64,000 nucleotides of DNA, from positions 29,785 through 93,784 of the forward strand of contig JAKSYS010000185.1 of assembly GCA_022925895.1 (NCBI GenBank), in the 5' to 3' direction. The stretch comes from Fragilaria crotonensis (taxonomy: Eukaryota; Bacillariophyta; Fragilariophyceae; Fragilariales; Fragilariaceae). A model generated the notes under the pieces. The model was not told where the DNA came from, searched no databases, and was given only the letters and a program-made list of their open reading frames with translations. The position numbers and the translations under genes were made by a program. Shown here piece by piece: positions 41,869 through 53,658 of this stretch (the first letter of the stretch is position 1; each line of letters begins with the position of its first letter).

Positions 41869-43903
41869 TTAAAACGAGGTGTCTGGGGGTGCTGTTGCCC
41901 TGCTCTGGTTGCGGGCGTATTCCTGTTCGAATCTGTACCGATCCTCATCGTCGTCGTAGCCAGTACTTGTGTAAACGTCATCATCGTCCGACCGGAAACC
42001 CGACGCGAACGACCCATCATCAGGATCAGTGTCACGAATGTGGCCTGTGTAAGAACGTTCCACGCCTTCATCGTAATCGTCATCGTCCACGTCACGATCA
42101 TCCTTGTAATTGCTTTCGTCGTCCTCAAGCTCGTCAACGGCCAAAAAGGAAGAGCGTAACATGATCATCAATGTTCCCATGAAGCCAACCACCAGGAATG
42201 CTATGTCGAATAGACAGACATAATGTTAGAATAGAGTACGAAAAGAAACCATGACAGTAATACAAATTGCAATTCAACGTACCTGCAAACGTCCAGGTGA
42301 CGCCTTTTATGGAATAATTGCATGTTCCATCGTAGACTGTGGATGTATAGATAGGCACCAGATTATCGCAACTCAAAAGCTGTATCGTTTCTTCGGAACT
42401 GTTCTTCAAAATCCCCAGGTTGGTGGACATTTGTCCAGTCAGAGCAGCGATTTCTCGAATGTTACCACCACACACTAGTTCCAAGCGATCCAATCCAATG
42501 GTATTAATTGATGCATCGAGGGTGGCAACTTGAATATCGGCGTTGGCAATTTGTTCAGCGTAGCCCTCAATGAAATAAAAGGGGTTGCCGGATGCGTCTG
42601 TGCACTGATTCGTGTAGTACTTAATGGCCTGGTATAGCACATCCGATGTACTGTATCCTTGATTGATCAAAATGGCATCGACGGATTCGTTGGGTGTCAT
42701 AGTGGTACCACCCGAGCAGAAGTCTGCAAGCAAACAATGTAAGAATTCTTGATCGAGAATGGCAAAATAATGTGTGCACTGCATGTCGGGAATGGTACGA
42801 AAGCCGCCGCCACGTACCTGCGTTGCCAACGGCCGCCAAGGAAACGGCAGAAGCAAGGCCGATCGAGAAGATTGTCATAACGATAAGTAGTGGTGTGAGG
42901 AACCAGCTGAGAATGCATTCGAAAACCTCATTGGATACATAGCATGTTGCCATAAGGACTCCGACAAGCATGAACGAAGGGACCAGTATCCAAGGAATGA
43001 GAATGAGCAACGATTGCCAATCGTAGATAGCAATGTTGTTTGTAGCGGTGTCAATATCTTCCGTTAGCGCCTTGGCAGTGGCGATACCTTTTTGAAGACT
43101 CTGCAAGTCCCCACTGACGAAATCATTAAGTTGCTGTAGCAAATCAATGGCTGTTTGTGCCTGCGCTTCGAGGTCAATGTCAAACAGCTCTTGCAGACTA
43201 TTCGAATTAGGGCACAAATTTCCCAGGTTTTCAATTAGAGTGGTACGAATAGTTTTGGAACTGTCACCCACTACTTGTAAAGAGGATGCAATACGTTCCG
43301 CGCTGGATACGATTCCAGAAATTTCCTGGGGGAAGGTGAAAAAGAAGTTAGATGTAAAGGTTGGGTCCAGTATTTTTGAGCAAGGCATGTTAGAATGGCC
43401 ATGTGCCATGTATGTACTCCGAGTAGCACTAAACTCCATTCGTAAGTACTCCAGTACAAACGTCAACAGTACACAAACTGTCGCCGGTCCATGATTCAAA
43501 AATGCCGCGATTGGTACAGGACAGTCCAATACACAAACATGCACCACCACCAGAAACAACTTACTTGGTTGCTATTGTCGACAGTTGTGAGAGTGTCTTG
43601 CAAGTTTGTAATCCCTTCCGTCACCAACAAGATTGTAAATAGCATGGATAAGACCGCCGCCAGCGAAAAGACAATGCGGACGTGCGACGCTCGGGTGCGA
43701 TTGGTGAATCGATGGCCGGCTAGAAATCCAGCACCTGGGGTGCATTTCAGAACCAGTAGAATAATGAACCAAATAACAAATACCGTCAATAGAAAACAAC
43801 CAATAAAGAGCAAACCTTGTGCATAATCCGATACTTCTTGTTGATTGGAACTAAAGAGATCAGAGAAATCCGAAGAGTGACTGAAGCGTGGAACGGAACG
43901 CAT
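41869..43903 (-). CDS. Five-TM membrane protein, paralog 2 (5TM-2)
   Basis: This is the cleanest family member. Four exons, 43903-43565, 43325-42818, 42723-42283 and 42200-41869, total 1620 bases, an uninterrupted 539-residue protein from ATG to stop. All introns are GT-AG. TM1 (GLLFIGCFLLTVFVIWFIIL) and TM2 flank a cytoplasmic loop. A first outside loop (about residues 114-225) is helical, TM3 and TM4 follow, then a Cys-containing outside loop beginning DFCSGGTTMTPNES. TM5 is AAFLVVGFMGTLMIML. The cytoplasmic tail is acidic (DDDDYDEGVERS). The layout matches Tweety/prominin-type topology, but no signature proves that link. It is convergent with KDEL-receptor-like copy D. Confidence 0.82.
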
Positions 43904-46103
43904 ATATGTAGTTTCTGGTACCTGTCGTTTACATGTGAGATGTGAGATTACGGATTAGCGACATTGCAATAGACAAAGCAAGGACGCAGCTTGAAGGAGT
44001 GAAGGTACAGAGTAATGCCGCAGTGCATTATGTGCAATGCCTTGTCTTATGAGCTTGGACACGGACATGGACATGCGAATCATCATGGAAGCATACACTG
44101 TACATGTTCTTCAATCCTGCCAGTGACTCACATCTTGATACGGCACAAACTTTACTGTGCTACCGAAGCCTCCCCCTGTAGTATTCGTTGTCGACATGAT
44201 TTTGTTGCAGCAATGACCTTTCAGTAATCAGCAATCAGCAATCTCAAATGGTAGATCGGGAGACGGCGGCAGGGCGAAACAGCAAGATTGATGAAGTATT
44301 ATAAAATGTCAGCAAAGAGGTGAACAAGCGCGTTCCAACCAATCACGAAACTTGAGTCCAAACTTCAAACCTTGTTCGTGGAAGGTTGAACTGTGTGTGG
44401 ACTTGAAGGCAGTCGTCGTTCCGACAAAAAGGGAATGCGCAACAACGCAAGGTGAGCTGCCCATGCGTTTTAGTATACCTACAGTGTCACTCGTACTGGT
44501 CTACTACCGGTAGAGTAATGGAGTACTACTGTACCAGATTATTACTGTTGCAATGAATGCTCTGCTGCAAGCCATATGTCATACACGACTTGTCGCTCAT
44601 TTCTGACGACTCCACGAATGACAACGAGGCCGCCAACCACCAAACCGTTAAAGAGAAAAACATATTGTCCCATCAATTCCATACATTTCAGTTTTTTGTT
44701 CATCAACGTCACCATTTCGTTGGTATTCAGCAAAACAATCCAATTTACAAACCTTAATTCGTACGACAAGAGGACCTTGCAAAAGTCATTCCCGCGCATT
44801 GTTAGATGGGACTCGTCAGAATATGTGTTTCAAAGTTTGAAGTGGTGGTTCATGCATGTATTACAATTCCCAATGCTAGTCAGACGCCCCTTCAATAATC
44901 GGAGTATTACGTATGGAAACTAGAAACACATACTCCAAATTCCAAATACTTCCTTCCGATGGGTGGACTGAACGTCATACACAGTGTTACTAACAGAGTG
45001 CCATTTTCGTCTGTACTCAACTTCAGTACATGTCGACTGTTTGTTCTTGGCGCCATTTCTCTAAAGTGAAACAGGGTTTTGAAATTGCAGCCAAGCGGAG
45101 CACATATTAACACACAAAGAAATGGATTGAAAGGACACAAAAAAATGTTTAAAAATATAGCTTTTTATAGGAAGACATGCCAAGCTTGTTTCCCACATAA
45201 TGAGTCAGATCGTATTCCCGCCCCAATTATGTTTGCCCTCAACGGCAGATGCTCCCATTACTTTTGGAGTTTGCAGTTTGCACTACGCGGTACTAATACA
45301 CCTGTACTGTACTACTTGTACTACATGTGCAACAACGCCAATTTAGTCGTGACGAAAGCCACCATTCCGTCACATTGGCACAGCCAAGTGCTGGCAGGTC
45401 GCAGGTCGCAGGGTCGAAGTCCAAATCGTTGGACCATCGTTATTGAGCGTCAGACATCACACTACGTGTACCGGTATAGTACCTGGTAGTACGACTCATT
45501 CATCCACGTTTGACAAGGGAACACGCGCGCGATTTTTCTCTCCAGTCGTGCGTCCCTCCTCGTTCCGCCATGTTTCGAGCACACACCCGATCCGATGTAG
45601 ACATCCTACTGATCACCAACATGATCTTATGTTGGATACTATGCATCACATCAAAGGAATGAAGTGTCTACAGTCTACAGTACGAATTTGACATGGTGAT
45701 GAGTGGCAAGAAACTACTCAGCACTACGGGTATTCGTCATTTTTGAAGACTATTGAACTCAGAGTAGGACCAACAACAATATACCAAGGGCTGAGAGTCC
45801 CGTCCTCCAAATGATAAACTGACGAAGGTCAACGTATTGGACGGCTGATTATACTGTCTAATACACACCTGCAAAGTCTTGACACGTGCGGCTGTCTATT
45901 CTGCTGTTCAATGTAGGACTAGACGCCAAGGGCACCCCCGTTCATCAATTATTCAAAGTAATCGGCAGAGCATTTGAGAGTCGATTAGGAAATCGTCACC
46001 AAACGAATGAATGAACATGATGTTCCTCATAATATTGATACTTCAAACTATGATAATCAGTTCGTTTTAAGACTCAATAGGAACTTGAGCAGCACGCCTG
46101 CAA
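43904..46103. other. Intergenic spacer
   Basis: The 2.2 kb holds only short ORFs on both strands with no recognisable domain. Small GTAC-rich patches occur at about 44500-44535 and 45280-45490. The promoter of 5TM-2 should lie just right of 43903. Confidence 0.5.
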
Positions 46104-48124
46104 TCAATTAACCTGTGCAGGAAATTTTCTTTTCCAATTAAAGAAAAACTTGAATGGATTTCGACGCTTCTTTCGAACCGCCACTGGCTCTTCGGCCGAT
46201 GTACAGTTTCGTTTGCATTCTTCTTCGAGGGCTGCAACCTTGGCCTGAAGCTCTTCTACAGATATTGTCGATGCGTGCAACTTATCGCCGCACGCCTTCT
46301 TTTTGAAGATTTCATCCTTCACGTCCGACTTGCAGTGCTTCCAAACTGCAGTCGTGTCAGCGTGCGCAAGTTGGGTCTCGCGCAAGACCTGCTTCAACGA
46401 GTTCATTTCCGACTCCTTGCTCGCAACAACATCCTGTAACGGAACCAGGACACTGGTGCATGCCTGTACTAGATCTCGATTGCACTCGCCTTCAAGGGCT
46501 GCAACCTTGGCCTGTAGCTCTTCCACAATTATTGTCGATGCGTGCAATTTATCGCCACAAGCCTTCTTTTTGAAGATTTCATCCTTCACGTCCGACTTGC
46601 AATGCTTCCAAACTGCAGTCGTGTCAGCGTGCGCAAGTTGGGTCTTGTGCAAGAGCTGCTTCAACGAATTGATTTCCTGTTTATCCCTGGCCGAATTCTT
46701 CATCAACGCATCGATTTCCGACTCCTTGTTCGCAACAACATCCTGCAACGGCTCCAGAACCCCAGCGCATGTTTGTGATTGGTCTCGATTGCACTCGCCT
46801 TCGAGGGCTGCAAACTTGGCCTGGAGCTCTTCCACAATTATTGTCGATGCGTGCAATTTATGGCCACAAGCCTTCTTTTTGAAGATTTCATCCTTCACGT
46901 CCGACTTGCAATGCTTCCAAACTGCAGTCGTGTCAGCGTGCGCAAGTTGGGTCTTGTGCAAGAGCTGCTTCAACGAATTAATTTCCTGTTTATCCCTGGC
47001 CGAATTCTTCATCAACGCATCGATTTCCGACTCCTTGTTCGCAACAACATCCTGCAACGGCTCCAGAACCCCAGCGCATGTTTGTGATTGGTCTCGGTGC
47101 ACTCGCCTTCGGGGCTGCAACCTTGGCCTGGAGCTCTTCTACAATTATTGTCGACGCGTGCAACTTATCACCGCATGCCTTCTTTTTGAAGATTTCGTCC
47201 TTCACGTCCGACTTGCAATGCTTCCAAACCGCAGTAGTGTCAGCATGCGCAAGTTGGGTCTTGTGCAGAGATGCTTCAACGAATTGATTTCCTGATTATC
47301 CTGGCCGAATTCTGCATCAACGCATCGATTTCCGCCTCCTTGCTTGCAACAACATCCTGCAAAGGCACCAGAACCCCAGCGCATGATTGTTCTAGATCTC
47401 GATTGCACTCGCCTTCAAGGGCTGCAACCTTCGCCTGTAGCTCTTCCACAATTATTGTCGACGCGTGCAACTTATTGCCACACGCCTTCTTCTTGAAGAT
47501 TTCGTCCTTCGTCCGACTTGCAATGCTTCCAAACCGCAGTAGTGTCAGCATGTGCAAGTTGGGTCTTGTCTGAAACTGCTTCAGCGCATTGATTTCTTGT
47601 CTATCCTTGGCCGAATTCTGCATCAACGCATTGATTTCCGACTCCTTACTTTCAATATTGACCTGCAGCCTTACCAATTCGCTTGATCCTGCGGGCTCGT
47701 CACGTTGGCACTCAGCTTGCAGTGCTGTAAGATTTCCTTGAAGCTGCTCGACTATTCGTTCTAGGGGATACAGCTTACTGCCACACGCCTTCTTTTTGAA
47801 GATTTCATCCTTGACATCCGACTTGCAGTGTTTCCAATCGGCAGTGGTGACTTCAAGTTTGGAGGTAGTGTCTGCAAGCAATCGCTTCATGGTCATAATA
47901 TCTCGTTGGTACTGGATGGAATCCTTTTCAAGGTTGGATATTTGTGATTGGTACTCCTGCGCACCCTTTTGCAGATCAATAACATGAAGTCTGTATTTTT
48001 CACTTTCGTCCTTGGATAATTGTAATTCGTTCACTAGTTGCTTGTTTTCGTCAAGCAGTCCTTTCATTTTGTTTTGCAAGTCGGTAATTTGTCGATGTAG
48101 CTCCTCCATGTCCTTGGTTGGCAC
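46104..48124 (-). CDS. Coiled-coil protein of about 103-residue repeats
   Basis: The N-terminal 100 residues form a coiled coil (LHRQITDLQNKMKGLLDEN). Six repeats of about 103 residues follow, seen as a 303-310 bp period on the DNA (about 267 bp for the last). Each has ESEIDALM, KQEINSLKQLL, WKHCKSDVKDEIFKKKACG and VEELQAKVAALEGEC. The C-terminus is basic and aromatic (KKRRNPFKFFFNWKRK), perhaps membrane or nucleic acid binding. Two repeats are almost identical in DNA. Frame breaks occur near 47080-47290 and 47515, so the gene reads as two ORFs. The listed start is a GTG. An upstream ORF at 48676-48284 (Gln-rich, Lys-rich) is a likely first exon, joined through an intron of about 150 bp that I could not fix exactly. 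The function is unknown. Confidence 0.65.
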
Positions 48125-48283
48125 ACCAGTACTAGCGCCGTTTGTGCCATTTGCCGCGCGGCAGGCATCTTCGGTTAAAGGCTACTGTCGACCATGTCGC
48201 CTTGCAGAGTGTCAAGTCCTGAATCAAATAACACTCGTTGCCAGAACAGGGTGACATGCCGCAGATGCTGTAGCTCAACCCAA

Positions 48284-48676
48284 TCACCCAAACATTGCCA
48301 AAGTGGAAAAGATGTAAATGGAGAGACACCACTTTTCTCGGATATTCAAGTTCCCAACGTTGCTCAGAGCGTTCCAAGTCTTGCGACGACGGGAGACCTC
48401 TGTTTTGACAATGAGCGCATTCTTCGATGAGGTACTTGTAATTATTGAGTCATCTCGAGCTTCCGAAACTTTAGTCATGACTTGAAGAGGAGTATTTGTC
48501 GTTTTCTGTTTCTTTTCCGCATAGCCTTCCGCTCCAGAAGGTCTCTTATTCTTCATGAATTCATCCATCTTTGTGCCTTTCCCTGGAAGTATCAACGAAT
48601 TCTTCTGGCGATGTTGATGTTGTTGCTGCTGCTGCTGTAATGGAGTTCGTCTCTTGGTTCTCGTATCCACAACCAT
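48284..48676 (-). CDS. Candidate first exon of the coiled-coil gene
   Basis: From an ATG the frame gives a basic, low-complexity N-terminus with a glutamine run (TPLQQQQQQHQHRQ) and a Lys-rich segment (GYAEKKQKTTNT). The last 16 residues (KWCLSIYIFSTLAMFG) look non-coding, so splicing probably occurs before them near 48340. No domain is recognised. Confidence 0.45.
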   Translation of the reverse strand: MVVDTRTKRRTPLQQQQQQHQHRQKNSLILPGKGTKMDEFMKNKRPSGAEGYAEKKQKTTNTPLQVMTKVSEARDDSIITSTSSKNALIVKTEVSRRRKTWNALSNVGNLNIREKWCLSIYIFSTLAMFG

Positions 48677-48971
48677 TACGAATCAGGTATTGCTGAACTT
48701 GTATAGCTGCAAACAGATCGCGTCTGGTGGCTGGTTGTATCTTCGTTGTCGTATGTTAAACGACAGGTGTAACGAAATAGTTGTGAATGTGTTGCCAAGG
48801 CAAACGTCCATCATTCCCAGTGTCGTACTCAGAGTGTATAAAATATAACTGTAACGGTCACTTTTTGGTTCGACCAATTGGAGTCGAGTCCAGGTTCGAA
48901 TCACTCGAATCACGTGTCGAACAATGGTCGAATCGGGATTTATCTGCGCACGACGTTCAGGCCCACCCTTA

Positions 48972-49740
48972 GAGCATCCTCACCGCTGGAGCTAAATCTG
49001 AATCGGACAAATTGGTCTCGCGCCCTTAGAAACCTATTTTGGACATATTTGTGGTATCTTTCTCGCACCGCTTTCATAATTTTTTCGAGCAGCAGGATTA
49101 AAATCTGACACGCACTCTGTAAATTAGACTGCTTTTTCTGTACGACGCGGTGGTAATGGAATGTGGAACTTGCGTTGTATGCACTACCTTTACCTGGAGT
49201 AAGTAGTACTACCAGTACCGGTAGTGGCATCAAGAAATTCTACAAAATCATGGAAGAGGACAGGCGAGAAAAAACCGGCAAAGCACCAAAGCACCTCTTG
49301 TTGGGTGTTATACGACTAGTAGAAACCCTAGTAGAGTACCTGTACTACTGGTACCAGAAGAAATCTGCTTGTGCCGGATCTCGTCATTGTTTCCATGGTG
49401 TCATCATCCTCTTCCGAGATGATGTCAATTTTTCCAATCAGATGACAGACAAACTGACATGAGTCACGGTGTGCATCGGCATCCGTGATAAAATTCTATT
49501 GGTTAATGTTTTATTCGAATGGGTCAAATAGGACAAAACGAGGGGCGCGAGAATCTGGCGCCGGCGCCAGAATTCATCGATTTTGCTGAATTCTGGCGCC
49601 CCAATTCAGATTTCGCGCCCCTCGGGCGCGAAATCTGAGGTATCGAGCCCAAGCGGTGCCATGCATTTTGGACAAAATTGTCGACGCAAATGGTCCTATC
49701 GGGTCATATCTCAGATTTAGCTCCAGCGGTGAGGATGCTC
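48972..49740. mobile_element. GAGCATCC-type MITE inserted in a terminal repeat
   Basis: The ends are GAGCATCCTCACCGCTGGAG and its exact complement CTCCAGCGGTGAGGATGCTC. The match runs on for about 30 bp (to AAATCTGA). TTA flanks both sides (48969-48971 and 49741-49743), one copy belonging to the interrupted host repeat. At 769 bp, non-coding, it is PIF/Harbinger-like, with the same GAGCAT start as the MITEs at 26524 and 27990 but a different interior. An inner palindrome surrounds GGGCGCGAAATCTGA. Confidence 0.88.
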
Positions 49741-50049
49741 TTACGGTAGTGAAAAGTTGAGATGAAAAACTGACCCCCCAACTTTTTTTTAGAATATACT
49801 GCTTCCCCGGCCTTATCGTGAACGCAGAAAAAGTTGTGCTTTCCGGGTATTTTTTGTCCTTACTGTCGCATTTTATTCCATACTACGAACTCCAGTACTA
49901 TTATTAGAGGCAATTCCACTACAAGCCGTCATTGCTGGTGACCATAGCGATACTGCCAACATCATCGTTGAAGGCGAGTGATTACAACAAGGTACTGTAG
50001 TGGAAAACAATACACAAGTAGCATTTAATTTTTCAGGAGTGTCGCCATC

Positions 50050-50625
50050 ATGGTTGCTAGCATCGTCGTCGTTGCTACCGTCTAGTGTCGCCGTTGTCGC
50101 TGGTGTTGTCGTCGTCGCGAGGTCTAGTGTCATTAGTGTTGCCGTCGTCTTGTCGTCGTTAGCGTCTAGTGTCGCTTGCGTCGTCGTCGTTGACGACGTC
50201 TAATGTCGCCGTCGTCGACAACGCCAAGTGTCGCCGTCGTCTTCGTCGTTGCAAGGTCTACCGGTAGTGTTGTAGTCGTCGCTGTCATGGCTGCTACTCT
50301 AGTCGCAGTCGTCTTCGTCATCGCTAAGATCGCTCGTTGTCGTTGCTAGCGCCTCTCGTCGCCGTCGTCGTCTCTAGTCGCCGTTGTCGTCGCTTGTCGT
50401 CATCGTCGCGAATTATAGTGACACCGTCGTCGTCATGGTCGCTAGTGTTGTCGTCGCCGACGACATCAAGTGTCGCATCTCTACTCGCCGTCGACTTCGT
50501 TGTCGCTAGTGTCGTCGTTGTCATCGAAGATGTCTGGTGTTGCCGTCACTAGTGTCGTCGTCGTCGCCGTCGCCGTCGCGAGGTTAAGTGTCGCCGTTGT
50601 CGTCGTAGACAACGACAACGCTTGA
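50050..50625. repeat. GTC-rich minisatellite
   Basis: Irregular repeats of GTCGTC, GTTGTC and TAGTGTCGCC fill about 575 bp inside the inverted-repeat element. They generate long open frames on both strands that are not genes. Confidence 0.85.
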
Positions 50626-50907
50626 CATGACACCTACATACATTTACTCGAATGGTGTGACAACTTGACACTTGGCGACAAGATCTCGTTTCACGCAGCG
50701 ATGATTCAATCGACTCGAAGATCTCAACTTTTCATCGAAAAGTTGCTGTTAAAGTTGGGCCCCAACACAAGCAACTTTCGATGAAAAGTTGAATCGAACA
50801 ACAGTTTTTCATGCAACTTTTCACCCATAAGGCCGGTCAACACGAAAAAAAAAGTTGGGGGGTCAGTTTTTAATCTCAACTTTTCACTACCGTAAGGGTG
50901 GGCCTCA

Positions 50908-53658
50908 AGTACTACATCTTCAGAGCGAGGCGATGCTATCGAGTCGACAGTACCTCTGACGTATCTTGAGTGCTGTCTCCTCGCATGATATGTTCTGTAG
51001 ACCTAAGTGCAACCAGTACGATTATCCATCAAAGGTCAACATGCATGATCACAATATGATGATTTGTTGTCAGGAATCCTCTTCTGACAGCACATCTAAA
51101 TTCTACCACCAAGCATGCGATGACAATGTTTCTTGGATTAAGCAGCAGATGACAAATTAGGGCGGATCTCTGCAGGATACAAAGGCTGCCATCATTCGGT
51201 AGTTAACTTGTTTTTCCATATGTTTGGGCCTGCTGGCACCAGTTTACAAGCTATATCGAGCTATTTAACCTCCTCCAGCAAGCAATTGCTGCTTGCTTTT
51301 GGTTCTCTTCAAGAAAGTGTGTGTAGTCGTCACACAAGAAGGTTGTTTTGGTAGTGGTAGGTACCCCTGTTAGCTGCTGGTGTCTTGTTCATGAAACATG
51401 ATGACAAGTTCAGGATGGGACAATCATCTACGCATCTTTATGCAACAAAGTAGCTACTTCTCCGGTGGCCATCACTGTTAATGTGCTCTTGTATCACTAT
51501 GAAGAAGCAGATTGACAACACCAATTAAAGAAAAAGACGAGGATTCTAGCAGGCTCCCTGATTCCATTGGCAGAATAGACTGCACGTATTGCTAATGGAA
51601 AAGTTGCATTGTTTCCGGGGCATGTTCCAAGTCTGGAGGTACTAGTACTAAGTCTGGGTGTGCTATTGTACAGAGCTAGCTACTCATCTCTTTCCACATG
51701 GTTATCCTTGAACTACTTAAACCCGCAATAGGAAGGCAGATGTGTTCTGTGACAGAGCACTTGAGCATGTGGTTCATCCTGAAGGGAAAGGAAGCTTATT
51801 ATATCTTCAATAGCAGAAGAAGGCGATGCTGCAGAGCAGCTGTAAGAAGACAGCTATAGTATGTGGACACGTGATTATTGTAATGTTTGACTCATGGTAA
51901 CGGATGCTAGGGAATTAGTTAGGAAAACTGGAGCAGCCAGAGTGCACAGTAGGTGCTGACGTATACTAGACATTACTGTGGACAAAAGGGATTGATAGAA
52001 CGGCGGCGGTATTGGGGGTTTAGGGGAATATAGCCTGAGGTGTACTGGGTAGCATACAGAAACTATGCAGTGACAAGTTGTTGCTTTAATCCTTGAGAGG
52101 ACGCGTAGAAGCAATTTCAGTCACTTAAAGCCAGCATTGCTTGTTGGTGACAGCAGGATTATTTGATTTGATCATCCAGCATGGCAGCACAAAGTAATTC
52201 TGAAAACAGGCAACAAGAATGACAGATGGATGTCATAAAAAAGTCTCAAGATATCTTGTTGAATGATAAGAGTTGCCTCCAAAATACTAGCCTGTTGACT
52301 TGAACCAGAGTTGGAAGTGAGGAGTTAGTTCCAGCGCTTTCATAATTCCAGTGCTGAGTACTAGGCCTGAAGCACCCTTGTGACTCGGCCCACGTAAGCA
52401 GTAGTAGCTCACCGGATCCGATTATCGGCAGGCGAAATGGAATCATCCAGTGACGAGTGTTGGTGTAGCCCCTTGCTGGAGTCTGGGTATCACGGTGTCG
52501 TTGTATTGAAGGAAAGCACAGACCGTACGTGCCGTTAGTGGAACTTCAACTTTGGATACCCGGTTTCAATAAGCAATTCCTATGTCGACCAATACAGGGC
52601 TCTAGCTAGAATGACTTGAAGTCGGAGTTGGCCTACTAGACTGCAAGTTGAACATCAAAGAAAGATGGACATTGAACTCTGTTTTTTTTTGGCACTACTA
52701 CTCTATGGTCTACAAAGACCTCCCTCTCTCTTAGTTCTGCAGTACTCCAGTAGACCACAATGCGCTCCAGTTGTGGTATAGCGTGTGTAATAGATAGGGC
52801 AGCCCTTATGGCAAACTCGTTCACTTCTGATCAGAACACTGGAATTTCAATTCGAGTATGACCCCAAACAATGACTTCGCTGTTGCAAGCTTTGTTACGT
52901 TGTGGAAGTGTGAATGAAACCTTGCCCAGGACATCCAGAAACGTCATGATGCTCAGAAGACAATAAACGTTTCAAATACTATCCGCAATTGGATGCCGTA
53001 CTATAAGAAGGGTAAACTAAGTTCTATTGTCAGACATGTCAGTTCCAGCGCGATCCTCTGAAACGTTTTCAATCGGAGTATTCCCCTTCACGAAAACACA
53101 TGTAGCTTTGACGTTTTGGCGACATAAGTCTGGCATGTCATTCCTTGTTTGTGATAGTGAAAAGTCCTCTGCGTGCTCGAAATTAGCTCCTGCGTTCGTC
53201 GTGGTACAATATACAAAATGGGCAATACTGATTTTCGCGGAGACATTTGCGTCAGGAAGGTCCGGCCACGCACCTCTGCTTGGTATTAATTGCATGTAGA
53301 AGCTACGAGAAGAAACGTCATTTTACCGGACCTCCCAGTACTCGTGAGTTCAGTAGGATTTTGTCCATTTTTCTGCCGGACGCACTGTACTTACAAGATT
53401 CCTTGTCCTGGACTTCTCCAGTTCTGTGGACTTCGTCTGCTGATTCCTACAGTCTGCCATAGTGCCGCATGTTTGCAACATGAGTTTAGGCTACGCGTCA
53501 TCTACGCGCGATCAATCTGCCACATAGACGTCTCGGACAGCGGAGTGTGGGCACAATAGTAATGAAAAGCACCTTTGCATTTTCGGTTTTTCAATCCAAC
53601 CACGGTAGAGTATACGTTTCATCAAGCGTTCATTAACACCTTGTTGTCAAAAGTCATC
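50908..53658. other. Intergenic spacer
   Basis: The 2.7 kb has no convincing gene. ORFs at 53017-53299 (both strands) and elsewhere are short and have no family features. The kinase promoter is expected at the right end. Confidence 0.5.

Larger units (their letters stand above)
48960..50904. mobile_element. GGCCCACCC inverted-repeat element (interrupted)
   Basis: The left end is GGCCCACCCTTA, then after an insertion CGGTAGTGAAAAGTTGAGAT. The right end is its complement, ATCTCAACTTTTCACTACCG then TAAGGGTGGGCC. TCA flanks both sides (48957-48959 and 50905-50907). Both arms extend into (A/T)8 and GGGGGGTCAG-type blocks, about 58 bp in all. Without the inserted MITE it is about 1.17 kb. It has no transposase, and the interior is a GTC-rich minisatellite. 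A 3-bp duplication and GGCC start fit PIF/Harbinger loosely. Confidence 0.8.

Noticed and set aside
46303-47295. 330-codon plus-strand ORF
   Set aside because: It is the antisense of the repeated coiled-coil gene. It has the same period and is rich in Cys/Ser/Thr produced by the complement, with no independent features.
50080-50600. Open frames in both directions in the GTC-rich stretch
   Set aside because: They are generated by the minisatellite, have Val/Ser or Asp/Thr runs only, and sit inside a non-coding mobile element.
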